This document shows positions 1 through 8,405 of a stretch of 64,000 nt of DNA, piece after piece; the stretch's first letter is position 1, and every line of letters starts with the position of its first letter. The notes beneath the pieces were generated by a model. That model ran no database searches, had not been told where the DNA came from, and saw nothing but the letters and a program-made list of their open reading frames with translations. Made by a program: the position numbers and the translations under genes. Location: assembly GCA_040902195.1 (NCBI GenBank), contig JBBDXS010000019.1, forward strand, positions 62,001 through 126,000. Reading direction: 5' to 3'. The DNA is from JBBDXS01 sp040902195 (GTDB lineage Bacteria; Chloroflexota; Dehalococcoidia; DSTF01; RBG-16-68-14).

Positions 1-749
1 CCTTCTCCGGCACGGGCGGGGGGTTCGAGCTCTTCTGCGCAGGCGACATCCCGATCAGCGACGCGTCGCGGCCGATCAAGGACGACGAGATCGCGGCCTG
101 CGCGGAAAACGGCATCGATGACATCGTAGAGATCCAGGTCGCGATCGATGCGCTGACTGTGATGGTGAACCCGGCCAACGATTTCGTGACGTGCCTGACC
201 GTTCAGCAGCTGCACGATTTGTTCAGAACGGGCGGCTACACGAACTGGAACCAGGTGGACGCATCCTATCCGGATGAGGCAATTGACTTCTACTTCCCGG
301 GGACGGACTCGGGCACGTTTGACTACTTCGTCGAGGCGATCATCGAAGGAGTCGACGAAAACGCCACGCACCGGGGCGACGGCACGGCCTCGGAAGACGA
401 CAACGTGCTGGCGCTGGGGATTGAGAACGATGAGCACTCCATCGGGTACTTCGGATACGCGTACTACCAGGGCGGCGGAAGCGGGTTGAAGGCGGTGGAA
501 ATAGACGGAGGTGGTGGCTGCGTGGCGCCGTCCCTGGAGACCGCGCTTGATGGCAGCTACGTGCCTCTGAGCAGGCCGCTTTTCATCTACACCAGAGCGA
601 GCTTGCTGCAGGAACGGCCCGAGGTCCTGGGCTTTGTGAACTTCTACCTCGAGAACGCGGAGGCGCTCGTTACGGACGTTGGATACGTGCCGATGCCGGA
701 GGATCTCTTCGCGGAGCAAGTTGCCAAGATCGAGCCGTACCTGCCGTAG
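1..749 (+). CDS. pstS: Phosphate ABC transporter substrate-binding protein PstS (5' end outside window)
   Basis: The reading frame is open from base 3 to a TAG at 747-749, giving 248 residues of the C-terminal part of a periplasmic-type phosphate-binding protein; the start and signal peptide lie upstream of the window. Family motifs are visible: a GTGGGF loop near the first residues, SDASRPIK (the PstS 'DASRP' phosphate loop), and FPGTDSGTFDYF, where the Ser-Gly-Thr contacts phosphate. PstS captures orthophosphate outside the membrane and delivers it to PstCA. It is the first visible gene of a pstS-C-A-B-phoU cluster. Two cysteines (FCAG and AACAEN) could form a disulfide, which is inference. 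Assignment rests on motifs plus gene order. Confidence 0.95.
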   Translation, partial: FSGTGGGFELFCAGDIPISDASRPIKDDEIAACAENGIDDIVEIQVAIDALTVMVNPANDFVTCLTVQQLHDLFRTGGYTNWNQVDASYPDEAIDFYFPGTDSGTFDYFVEAIIEGVDENATHRGDGTASEDDNVLALGIENDEHSIGYFGYAYYQGGGSGLKAVEIDGGGGCVAPSLETALDGSYVPLSRPLFIYTRASLLQERPEVLGFVNFYLENAEALVTDVGYVPMPEDLFAEQVAKIEPYLP

Positions 750-770
750 GCGGGGGCTGGCCTGGACGCC

Positions 771-811
771 GCGGGCGGCGGAGATACCTCCCTCGCATCT
801 CCGCCGCCCGC
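771..811 (+). terminator. Perfect 15-bp hairpin after pstS
   Basis: A perfect 15-bp inverted repeat (771-785 with 797-811) encloses an 11-nt loop, 21 bases after the pstS stop. There is no T tract behind it, so it may act as a partial terminator or as a 3' stabiliser. Either would make more PstS than PstC/A/B, as is usual for binding-protein genes at the head of ABC operons. Confidence 0.7.
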
Positions 812-833
812 CCGTGTCCGGCGCCGGGCAATC

Positions 834-861
834 GTTTACGGCCGTTAACACGGCGTTAACG
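834..861 (+). promoter_or_regulatory. PHO-box-like direct repeats upstream of pstC
   Basis: Three GTTnAC units, GTTTACG (834), GTTAACA (844) and GTTAACG (855), lie 10 and 11 bp apart on the same face of the helix. Actinobacterial PhoP boxes are direct repeats of GTTCACC-like units at 11 bp, so this looks like a PhoP/PhoB-family operator giving pstC-A-B-phoU its own phosphate-starvation control. The regulator gene is not in the window. Confidence 0.6.
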
Positions 862-977
862 TGCGGGCCGTAAGGTGAGAACGAGCGTAGTCGCAGGGAA
901 GCGGTTAGCCCACAGGGACAGGCCTTGAGAACACGCCAGCCCTCTCGGTCACGAACCTTAGGTGCGCGAGCGCGACC

Positions 978-1934
978 GTGCTGACCCGGGCCGAGTTCGA
1001 GGACCCGAACCTGCTCGCACTGGCGCTCCGGCGCCGTCCGCTCCGGCGAAGCGGCGAGTTTGTCATTGTCGGGCTGCTTACGCTGTGCGCGGCCATCTCG
1101 CTTCTCACTACGGCCCTGATCACGTACGTCCTCGTCAGCGAAGCGGCCACCTTCTTCCAGGAAGTCTCCTTCCGCGAGTTCTTCCTCGACACGGAGTGGC
1201 AGCCGCTCTTTAAGCCGGTCTCCTTCGGGATCTGGGAGTTGGTCGCAGGCACGGCGAACGTCGTGTTCTGGTCGATGGTGATGGCGCTGCCGCTGGGGTT
1301 GGCGACGGCGATCTATCTCAGCGAGTACGCGGCGCCGCGAACGCGGAGGCTGCTGAAGCCGATGCTGGAGGCGCTGGCGGGCGTGCCGACGGTGGTGTTC
1401 GCCTACTTCGCGATTAACGTGATCACGTTGGAAGTGTTGATGCCAGCGCTGGAAACCGTCGGCGTGGACCTGCCCGTGTTCAACTCTTTTGCCGCAAGCC
1501 TGATGCTGGCCGTCATGATTCTACCGACGATCGCGTCTATATCGGAAGACGCGATGGCGAGCGTGCCGCGGGACCTGCGCGAGGCGGCGTATGGATTAGG
1601 CTCGACGCGGCTGGAGGTGGCGTGGCGCGTGGTCGTGCCCGCGGCGTTGTCGGGGATCGTCGCATCGGTCCTGCTGGCGATCGCGCGCGTGGTGGGAGAG
1701 ACGATGATCGTCGCGATCGCTGCCGGGTCGACGCCAAATCTGACGCTCTCGCCGTTTGAGACGATCCAGACGATGACGGGCTTTATGCTGCAGGTGGGTC
1801 TGGGCGATGCCCGGCGAGGCACAACGGACTACCAGTCGCTGTTTGCTGTGGGCATGATGCTGTTCATGATCACGTTGTTGTTTAACGTCGCGGCGACCCT
1901 GCTCGTGCGGCGCTTCCGTGAGGAGTACGAGTAG
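978..1934 (+). CDS. pstC: Phosphate ABC transporter permease PstC
   Basis: A 318-residue integral membrane permease. The first transmembrane helix is at about residues 28-53 and five more follow. The cytoplasmic EAA-type coupling loop at about 202-225 (REAAYGLGSTRLE then the VVPAALSGI segment) docks on PstB. With PstA it forms the phosphate channel. The start is GTG at 978; no strong ribosome site is visible. The stop codon shares one base with the pstA start, implying translational coupling. Length and motifs are normal for PstC. Confidence 0.95.
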   Translation: MLTRAEFEDPNLLALALRRRPLRRSGEFVIVGLLTLCAAISLLTTALITYVLVSEAATFFQEVSFREFFLDTEWQPLFKPVSFGIWELVAGTANVVFWSMVMALPLGLATAIYLSEYAAPRTRRLLKPMLEALAGVPTVVFAYFAINVITLEVLMPALETVGVDLPVFNSFAASLMLAVMILPTIASISEDAMASVPRDLREAAYGLGSTRLEVAWRVVVPAALSGIVASVLLAIARVVGETMIVAIAAGSTPNLTLSPFETIQTMTGFMLQVGLGDARRGTTDYQSLFAVGMMLFMITLLFNVAATLLVRRFREEYE

Positions 1935-2821
1935 TGGCAGCGGTCCGGGCGCACGTCTCGCTGCGGGCGACGGGAGCGGTCGCGCGGCGGCAGTTCGTCT
2001 CGCGCGTATCGCGGTACGTACTTCTTGCGGCAAGCCTGGTGGGCATCATCGTGCTTGCCTACTTAACCTACGACACGTTGAACACGGGCGCGTCGCGTTT
2101 GAGCTGGGACTTCCTGAACAGCTACCCATCGCGCTTCGCGGAACGGGCGGGACTGCGGTCATCGATCCTGGGGTCTGCATGGGTGATGGGGGTGACGGTG
2201 TTACTGGCGTTTCCCGTGGCGATCGGAACGGCGATCTGGATCGAAGAGTTCGCGCCGAAGAACTGGCTTGTGACGGCCGTCAAGCTCAACCTCGCGAACC
2301 TGGCGGGCGTGCCGAGCATCATCTACGGCATCCTCGGTCTCACCATCTTCGTGCGCTTTGCGGACCTGGGGCCGAGCATTATGGCCGGCGCGCTGACGCT
2401 GGCGTTGATGATCATTCCGATGACGGTGATCGCGGCTGAGGAGGCGATCAAGCAAGTGCCACAGAGCATCCGCGATGCATCGCTGGCTGTCGGGGCCACG
2501 CACTGGCAAACGGTGCGCAGCCATGTGCTGCCGGAGGCAATGCCCGGGATCATGACGGGCATCATTTTGGCGATCTCGCGGGCGGCGGGTGAGACGGCGG
2601 CGCTGATCATGATCGGTGCGTTCACGTTTATCGCCTTCGACAACACGAGCGTCAAGGATGACTTCACGACCGTCCCGATCCAGATCTACAACTGGACAAT
2701 TCGTCCGTCGCAGCAGGGATTCCAGGTCAACGCGTCGGCCGCGATTATCGTACTGATGGGGGCGGTCCTGACGCTGAATCTGCTCGCGGCGCTGATCCGA
2801 GAGCGCTTCCGGCGGGAGTAG
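1934..2821 (+). CDS. pstA: Phosphate ABC transporter permease PstA
   Basis: A 295-residue permease starting with GTG at 1934, which overlaps the pstC stop by one base. It has six predicted membrane helices and an EAA loop (DASLAVGATHWQTVR followed by LPEAMPGI) in the usual cytoplasmic position. It pairs with PstC as the membrane domain of the high-affinity phosphate importer. The stop is 11 bases before the pstB ATG. Nothing unusual in length or motifs. Confidence 0.95.
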   Translation: MAAVRAHVSLRATGAVARRQFVSRVSRYVLLAASLVGIIVLAYLTYDTLNTGASRLSWDFLNSYPSRFAERAGLRSSILGSAWVMGVTVLLAFPVAIGTAIWIEEFAPKNWLVTAVKLNLANLAGVPSIIYGILGLTIFVRFADLGPSIMAGALTLALMIIPMTVIAAEEAIKQVPQSIRDASLAVGATHWQTVRSHVLPEAMPGIMTGIILAISRAAGETAALIMIGAFTFIAFDNTSVKDDFTTVPIQIYNWTIRPSQQGFQVNASAAIIVLMGAVLTLNLLAALIRERFRRE

Positions 2822-2832
2822 CCAATACGAAG

Positions 2833-3741
2833 ATGGATCGTGAGGTGCCACCCGTGCCAGAATTGAAGGTAGCCGTCCCGAGCTCGATGCAGTCCGGAGA
2901 GGGAGGGGGCGCCATACCAGCTATGTTTGCAGCGACCCAGTACTTGGACGAAGAGGAGCGCATTCTCAAGCCGGCGGAGCCGGCGCTCTTCCGCCTGTCC
3001 AACGTGAACTTCTGGTACGGCCATAAGCGCGCGCTGGCCGATGTGGGTCTCGAGATCCCGGTGAACAAGGTGACCGCGCTGATCGGGCCGTCCGGCTGCG
3101 GGAAGAGCACACTCATACGCTGCCTGAATCGCATGAACGATTTGATCCCGGGCGTGCGCGTCGAGGGGCTCGTAGAGTACCGCGAGCAGGACATCTACGC
3201 TCCGAAGATCGACCCGGTCGAGGTGCGGCGGCGCATTGGGATGGTGTTCCAGAAGCCGAACCCGTTCCCGAAATCGATCTACGACAACGTCGCGTTCGGC
3301 GCGCGCGTCAACGGCTACAAGGGCAACATGAGGGAGCTGGTACAGCAGTCTCTGCGCCAGGCCGCGTTGCTGGATGAGGTGCAGGGTGACTTGCGCAAGT
3401 CCGGGCTGGCGCTCTCGGGCGGGCAGCAGCAGCGCTTGTGCATCGCGCGGGCGCTTGCAGTGCAGCCGGACGTGATCCTGATGGACGAGCCGTGTTCGGC
3501 GCTGGACCCGATTGCGACGCTGAAGATCGAAGACTTGATCCGCGAGCTGGTGAAGGAGTTCACCATCGTGATCGTGACGCATAACATGCAGCAGGCGGCG
3601 CGCGTTTCCGACTACACGGCGTTCATGCTGGCGGACGAGACAGGCGCCGGCAGCTTGATCGAGTACGGACACACGCAAGAGATCTTTACGAATCCGAAGG
3701 ACAAGCGGACAGAGGACTACATCACGGGCCGGTTCGGATAG
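2833..3741 (+). CDS. pstB: Phosphate ABC transporter ATPase PstB
   Basis: A 302-residue ABC ATPase. Walker A is GPSGCGKST (residues 85-93), the signature is LSGGQQQR, Walker B is VILMDEP and the H-loop is VTHN. The segment FWYGHKRAL just before Walker A is typical of PstB. The annotated ATG gives about 50 residues before the usual PstB start, so an internal ATG (for example 2887 or 2923) may be the true start; the extension has no recognisable domain. It powers phosphate import through PstCA. Confidence 0.95.
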   Translation: MDREVPPVPELKVAVPSSMQSGEGGGAIPAMFAATQYLDEEERILKPAEPALFRLSNVNFWYGHKRALADVGLEIPVNKVTALIGPSGCGKSTLIRCLNRMNDLIPGVRVEGLVEYREQDIYAPKIDPVEVRRRIGMVFQKPNPFPKSIYDNVAFGARVNGYKGNMRELVQQSLRQAALLDEVQGDLRKSGLALSGGQQQRLCIARALAVQPDVILMDEPCSALDPIATLKIEDLIRELVKEFTIVIVTHNMQQAARVSDYTAFMLADETGAGSLIEYGHTQEIFTNPKDKRTEDYITGRFG

Positions 3742-3758
3742 AGTAGACTAGAGGCACA

Positions 3759-4424
3759 ATGACCCGAGTAGGATTTGACCGGCAGCTTTCCGAGATCCAG
3801 GAGGATATGCTCGTCCTCGCGGGAATGGTCGAAAGCGCGATCGAGCGCGGGATGCAGTCGCTGCGCGAGCGGAACTTAGAATTGGCAAAGCAGGTCATTG
3901 CTGACGACGTTAAGCTCAACGACAAGCGCCGCGATATTGAAGAGCACTGCCTGGAGCTGATCGCGATGCAGCAGCCGCTCGCGAGCGACCTGCGCACGAT
4001 TGTGTCCGTTCTGCACATTACGGTCGATTTGGAGCGCATGGGTGACCACGCGGAAGGCATCGCGAAGGTAACGCTCATGATGGCAGACGAGGCGCCGCTC
4101 GAGCCGTACGTCGACATTCCGAAGATGGCGCAGCTCGCATCTCAGATGCTGGTGTCCAGCCTCGAAGCGTTCAAAGACCGCGATTCCGCGCGCGCGCGTG
4201 CGATCTGCGACATGGACGACGAGGTCGATACGCTCTATGACAGCGTGTATCGCAAGCTCATCGAGATCATGATCGAGCACCCCGAAACGATCGAGCGCGG
4301 GATCCACCTGACGTGGGTCGCCCACAACCTGGAGCGCATTGCCGACCGAGTGACGAACATCTGCGAACGCGTCGTGTACCTGGTCGAAGGGCACATTCTG
4401 GAGCTGAACGTCTCGAAGTACTAG
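3759..4424 (+). CDS. phoU: Phosphate signalling protein PhoU
   Basis: A 221-residue, all-helical protein with two tandem PhoU repeats. Each carries the acidic metal-binding type motif (LERMGDHAEGIA in the first, LERIADRVTNICE in the second). PhoU links the Pst transporter to the phosphate sensor kinase and down-regulates uptake when phosphate is plentiful. A GAGG ribosome site precedes the ATG at 3759, 17 bases after pstB. Its end overlaps the convergent sigma-factor gene by 4 bp. Confidence 0.95.
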   Translation: MTRVGFDRQLSEIQEDMLVLAGMVESAIERGMQSLRERNLELAKQVIADDVKLNDKRRDIEEHCLELIAMQQPLASDLRTIVSVLHITVDLERMGDHAEGIAKVTLMMADEAPLEPYVDIPKMAQLASQMLVSSLEAFKDRDSARARAICDMDDEVDTLYDSVYRKLIEIMIEHPETIERGIHLTWVAHNLERIADRVTNICERVVYLVEGHILELNVSKY

Positions 4425-5674
4425 CGCTCCGACTCTTCTACTTCCCGCAGCCTACGTTCGAGGTACGCGCGCTCGATATCATTCGTCGTGAGCGCGATGG
4501 CGCGTCGATAGGCGGCTGCGGCCTCGGCCCGGCGGCCGGCGCGACGAAAGAGATCGGCGCGCGCCGAGTGGTAGAGATGGTATCGATCGAGGGCCGCGGC
4601 GAGACCCGGCTCGTCGAGCAGGCGGAGGCCGTCTTCGGGCGACTGCGCCATCGCGACGGCGACGGCACGGTTGAGTGCGACGACAGGCGTCGGCCGGAGG
4701 CGGAGCAGCTCGCCGTAGAGGGCGGCTATCTGAGGCCAGTCGGTCTCCTCGGAGCGCGCGGCCCGGCAGTGGAGCGCGGCGATGGCAGCCTGTAGCTGGT
4801 ACGGTCCGGCCCGGCGCATGCGCAGCGCGCGTTCGGCGAGCGCAGCACCGTCAGCGATCTGCTCTCGACGCCAGAGCGAGCGGTCTTGCTGCTCGAGCAC
4901 GACAAGCGCGCCATCGGCGCTCATGCGCGCGTCGCGGCGCGCGTCGTGGAGGAGCATGAGGGCGAGCAGGCCGAGGGCTTCCGCCTCGTCCGGCATGAGC
5001 TCGGCGAGCATACGTGCGAGACGGATCGCCTCGGCGCAGAGCTCTCGGCGCACGAGCATATCGCCTGTGGTGGCGCTGTAGCCTTCGTTGAAGATGAGAT
5101 AGAGCACGGCCAGGACGGCGTCGACGCGGTCGGGCAGGAGGTGCGCGGGCGGCACGCGATAGGGGATGCGGGCGTCGCGGATCTTGTGCTTTACGCGCAC
5201 AAGGCGCTGCGCCATCGTCGTCTCTGAGACGAGGAATGCGCGCGCGATCTCCGGCGTCGTGAGACCGCCGAGCGTACGCAGCGTGAGCGCGACCTGTCCC
5301 TCGGGCGCAATGGCGGGGTGACAGCACGTGAAGATCAGGCGCAGGCGGTCGTCTACGAGCTCCGTCATGTCGTCCTGTACCTCACCCGGGTGAAAGGCGT
5401 CGCGAGCGGCATCGGCTTCGAGCTGGGCGCGCTTCTCGGCAAGGACGCGATCGCGGCGCAGGCGATCGATGGCTTTGTTGCGCGCTGTCGTAGTGATCCA
5501 GGCGGCCGGGTTGTCGGGCAGGCCATCGAGCGGCCAGCGGCCGAGTGCGACGGCGATGGCGTCCTGCATCGCCTCCTCTGCGAGATCGAAGTCGCCGCAG
5601 TAGCGGATGAGCGAGGCGAGAATGCGGCCTGACTCCTCGCGAAAGATGCGCTCGACTGCTTGTGCGGCGTCCAC
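4421..5674 (-). CDS. ECF42-type RNA polymerase sigma factor with C-terminal DUF6596/TPR region
   Basis: A 417-residue sigma-70-family protein, far longer than a minimal ECF factor (about 180-200 residues). Sigma region 2 lies at about 10-75 (AEEAMQDAIAVALGRWP, then TTARNKAIDRLRR) and region 4 at about 110-180 (LTTPEIARAFLVSETTMAQRL). The remaining ~230 residues are helical repeats typical of the ECF42 group (NEGYSATTGD, LMLLHDARRDAR, ALNRAVAVAMAQ). ECF42 factors have no classical anti-sigma factor and are encoded beside DGPF/YCII proteins, exactly as here: the DGPF gene ends 9 bases upstream. The C-terminal region is needed for activity in studied members. The target promoter and signal are unknown. 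Confidence 0.93.
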   Translation of the reverse strand: MDAAQAVERIFREESGRILASLIRYCGDFDLAEEAMQDAIAVALGRWPLDGLPDNPAAWITTTARNKAIDRLRRDRVLAEKRAQLEADAARDAFHPGEVQDDMTELVDDRLRLIFTCCHPAIAPEGQVALTLRTLGGLTTPEIARAFLVSETTMAQRLVRVKHKIRDARIPYRVPPAHLLPDRVDAVLAVLYLIFNEGYSATTGDMLVRRELCAEAIRLARMLAELMPDEAEALGLLALMLLHDARRDARMSADGALVVLEQQDRSLWRREQIADGAALAERALRMRRAGPYQLQAAIAALHCRAARSEETDWPQIAALYGELLRLRPTPVVALNRAVAVAMAQSPEDGLRLLDEPGLAAALDRYHLYHSARADLFRRAGRRAEAAAAYRRAIALTTNDIERAYLERRLREVEESER

Positions 5675-5683
5675 GCGGGCAGT

Positions 5684-6058
5684 CTAGCCCATCGGGCGGC
5701 GCTCGCCGGGAGTTGCGTAGTCCCAACCGGGCACGTCGTAGACCGGCCGGACTTCGACCGCGCCGTTCATCGAATCAGGGATCTTTGCCGCGTACTCCAG
5801 CGCCTCATCAAGGTCCTTGCAGTCGAGAATGTAGAATCCGCCGAGCACCTCCTTTGTCTCGGCGAAGGGGCCGTCCGTTGTGAGCGTCTGGCCGCTGCGG
5901 ACGCGGACTGTCGTGGCGTTTTGCGTGTCGCCGATCGCCTCGGAGGTGACGTAGGCGTTTCGCTTGCGGGCTTCGTCCGCTACGGCGAAGTGGCGTTCCA
6001 TGAGGTCCGGCGGGGGCGGAACGCTGGGATCGAAGTAGAGCAGGAACATGTAGAGCAC
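5684..6058 (-). CDS. DGPF/YCII-domain protein, partner of the ECF42 sigma factor
   Basis: A 124-residue cytoplasmic protein of the YCII-related family. It carries the diagnostic DGPF motif (TTDGPFAETKE) and GGFYILDCKDLDEALEYAAKIP, which packs as a ferredoxin-like fold. The family occurs next to ECF42 sigma factors and is often part of their regulon; its biochemical role is not known. The ATG is preceded by an AAGGAGG ribosome site. It is the first gene of a two-gene operon with the sigma factor (gap 9 bp). A small hairpin lies in its 5' leader. Confidence 0.9.
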   Translation of the reverse strand: MLYMFLLYFDPSVPPPPDLMERHFAVADEARKRNAYVTSEAIGDTQNATTVRVRSGQTLTTDGPFAETKEVLGGFYILDCKDLDEALEYAAKIPDSMNGAVEVRPVYDVPGWDYATPGERRPMG

Positions 6059-6079
6059 GATGGCCTCCTTCTGATGCCG

Positions 6080-6096
6080 GCCCGCTCGTTGCGGGC
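6080..6096 (-). other. Small hairpin in the 5' leader of the DGPF gene
   Basis: GCCCGC and GCGGGC form a perfect 6-bp stem with a 5-nt loop, 22 bases upstream of the DGPF start on the minus strand. It may be a leader structure or the end of a preceding transcript; nothing further can be said. Confidence 0.4.
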
Positions 6097-6218
6097 TCTC
6101 CTAATGATGACGAATGGAGGAGGGTGAGATCGACGCTGATGCGCAGCAGACGCAGCAGTTGGCTTGTACGCTAGCCCGAACGCGAGGTCGCGGAAGCGGC
6201 ATCCGTCCTTCTTGCCGG

Positions 6219-8333
6219 TCACGGCGGTCGCTTGCGTAGGCGGTCGACGTCCTTGAGCTGCTCCGTGACCTCGGGTAGTCCATCGAGGTCTTCGATGGCG
6301 TAGCGCGCCTTGCGACCCCAGTTCGGGTACTCGTGCGATGTGCCGGGAATGTTCTGCGGCGCCGTCTCACGCCAGAGGTCCTCGAGATTCACGAGGACGG
6401 TCGCCGCGTCGCCGGCGCTTAGCCCCGCGAGGGCGGCGCGCTGCACGGCAGCCGCGCTCCCGTCCGCGAACGAGCCCTGCCGGCGGAGCCGGGTCGTGTA
6501 CGCACGCACGAAGGCATCGCGCAGTGCGCGCTCGCGCGCGGCCGCGACCGGCGGAAGCACGCCGAGCGTCTCGCGCTCATCGAGGTCCTGCTGCGTCCAG
6601 AACGCGCAAAACGATGGTAGGTCGTGCGTGCTGAGCGACGCGACGGTGTCGCGTGTGACAGGCGGAGGTCCGTCATCGACCGGCTCCAGCTCGAGGACGT
6701 AGCTGCGGCGGAACTTGTGCTTGCGCATCGCGGCGCGAACGGCGCGCGGCACGGTGCCGAGGTCCTCGCCGAGCAGCGTCGCGCGGTGGCGCTGCGATTC
6801 GAGACAGAAGATCGCGTAGAGTTCGTCCGCGGGATAGCGCAGGTAGACGCCCGCCGAGTTCGGCGCCGCCGTAGGGATGACGTACAGTCGATGCAGGCCC
6901 ATCACGTGATCGATGCGCAGGCTGCCTGCGAACTCAAGATGGTGGCGCAGCGCCGCGATAAGGTAGCGATAGCCCTGCTCGCGCTGGGCGGCCGGATCGA
7001 TCGGCTGCGAGCCCCAGTTTTGGCCCTCGGGCTGGAACGTATCCGGCGGCGCGCCAACGGTTGCGCCCTGGATGAAGAGGTTGCTCTCGCGCCAGACGTC
7101 GTAGCCGTCGCTGTGCGCGCCCAGCGGGAAGTCGAGATGGAACGTGACGCCTTGAGCGCGCGCGGCGCTTGCGGCGGAGCCGAGCTGCTCGTGCGCGATC
7201 CACTGTACGTAACGGTGATAGCGGTGCGCGTCTTCGTCGAAGTCCTCCGGACGGAGCGTGCCGCCGCGGGCGGGGAGGGGCCACTGGCTCCAGGGTGTCT
7301 TCATGCGCTCTCCGGCGGCGCGAAAGCTCGCGTAGTCATGGAGCGCGGGATGCGCGCCCGCGTAGCGCTCGAACGCGTCGCGTCGTTGCGCATTCATGTT
7401 CTCGATCGCATGGGCGAGCGGTTCGAGGACGCGCCGCTTGAGCCGCATGACGCTCCGGTAGTCGACGAGGGGACTCGCCCGCGCGCCGGACAGCTCATCT
7501 TGGAACTGCGGCGACGCGACGATCGCCCGCGCCTCGCCGGTACGCGACAGCTCTGGGACGCGCGCGACATCGATGAAGAGCTCGTTCCAGAAGAGGCGGC
7601 TGATGGGCTGGTACGGGCTCGGCTCGAACGGCTCGTCGAGAAACGCGGCGAGCAGCGGTAACGTGGCGATGGCTTCGCCGCCGCGCGCAGACGTGAACCC
7701 GGCCAGGCGTTCGAGGTCGGAGAAGTCGCCCGCGCCCCAGCTTTCGCGAGAGTGCAGCGCGTAGAGCGGAACGTGGAGGCCCCAGTCGCGCTGCTGCGGT
7801 CTTGTATGCGCGGTCTTCGGCGCAGCGATGACGAGCGCCTCGCTGGAGACGGAGCCGATCGTTACGACGAGACGGTGATAGCCGCGCGCCAGCTTCTCAG
7901 GTAGGGCGAGACGCTTCGAGAGGAAGTCTTGGCCTTCGAGAGTCTTTCGGGCTGTGGTGGGAAGGCCGGAGAGCGGTACCCGCCACGAGGCCGTCTCGCC
8001 GGACTCCGCGACGAGATCGCAGCTCGCGGATGCGCCTTCGAGCGCGGCCAGGACGCGGAGTTCCGTCGCGGCCGGCTGGCCCTCCCAGGCGACGATGACC
8101 GGCTCGAGCGGACGCCGCCACAGCGAAAGACGGCGTTCGCGGAGGGCGGAATCGATCGTGTTGGGCCCATCAATTGGGGCACCGAGCGCGCGCAACATGG
8201 CGAGGAGGCTGTCCTGGTGAGCCGGCGTCCGGCGGCCGTCGACATTGTAGTAGGCGGTCTGGATGCCGTACTGCAGCGCGAGGCGGCGCAGAGCGTCTCG
8301 GCCTGGCTCCAGGGTTGAGTGGGCGCGTCGCAT
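6219..8333 (-). CDS. malQ: 4-alpha-glucanotransferase (amylomaltase, GH77)
   Basis: A 704-residue GH77 enzyme. It transfers alpha-1,4-glucan segments between maltodextrins and releases glucose, so it acts in cytoplasmic glycogen or maltodextrin metabolism. GH77 motifs are visible: YALHSRESWGAGDFSDL at the barrel entrance, LRIDHVMGLHRLY (nucleophile Asp), LLGEDLGTVP (acid/base Glu) and SLSTHDLPSF. The N-terminal ~170 residues are the extra beta domain of bacterial MalQ. The frame is open upstream to 8429, but ATG 8333 is preferred because it follows a TATAAT box and avoids overlapping the divergent ABC gene. Confidence 0.93.
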   Translation of the reverse strand: MRRAHSTLEPGRDALRRLALQYGIQTAYYNVDGRRTPAHQDSLLAMLRALGAPIDGPNTIDSALRERRLSLWRRPLEPVIVAWEGQPAATELRVLAALEGASASCDLVAESGETASWRVPLSGLPTTARKTLEGQDFLSKRLALPEKLARGYHRLVVTIGSVSSEALVIAAPKTAHTRPQQRDWGLHVPLYALHSRESWGAGDFSDLERLAGFTSARGGEAIATLPLLAAFLDEPFEPSPYQPISRLFWNELFIDVARVPELSRTGEARAIVASPQFQDELSGARASPLVDYRSVMRLKRRVLEPLAHAIENMNAQRRDAFERYAGAHPALHDYASFRAAGERMKTPWSQWPLPARGGTLRPEDFDEDAHRYHRYVQWIAHEQLGSAASAARAQGVTFHLDFPLGAHSDGYDVWRESNLFIQGATVGAPPDTFQPEGQNWGSQPIDPAAQREQGYRYLIAALRHHLEFAGSLRIDHVMGLHRLYVIPTAAPNSAGVYLRYPADELYAIFCLESQRHRATLLGEDLGTVPRAVRAAMRKHKFRRSYVLELEPVDDGPPPVTRDTVASLSTHDLPSFCAFWTQQDLDERETLGVLPPVAAARERALRDAFVRAYTTRLRRQGSFADGSAAAVQRAALAGLSAGDAATVLVNLEDLWRETAPQNIPGTSHEYPNWGRKARYAIEDLDGLPEVTEQLKDVDRLRKRPP

Positions 8334-8348
8334 TCGTGAGATGGCGTC

Positions 8349-8354
8349 ATTATA
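8349..8354 (-). promoter_or_regulatory. TATAAT -10 box for malQ
   Basis: A perfect TATAAT on the minus strand sits 16 bases before ATG 8333, giving a leader of only about 9 bases. A TTGCC-type -35 lies 15-16 bases further upstream, so the spacing is slightly short. Confidence 0.55.
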
Positions 8355-8405
8355 GCCACGACGCCCTTCCGGCAAGCACGCACGTTCGGTAAGCTTGGTA
8401 TCACC

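Noticed and set aside
2686..3678. 330-codon open frame on the minus strand
   Set aside because: Antisense to pstB; translation lacks any recognisable motif.
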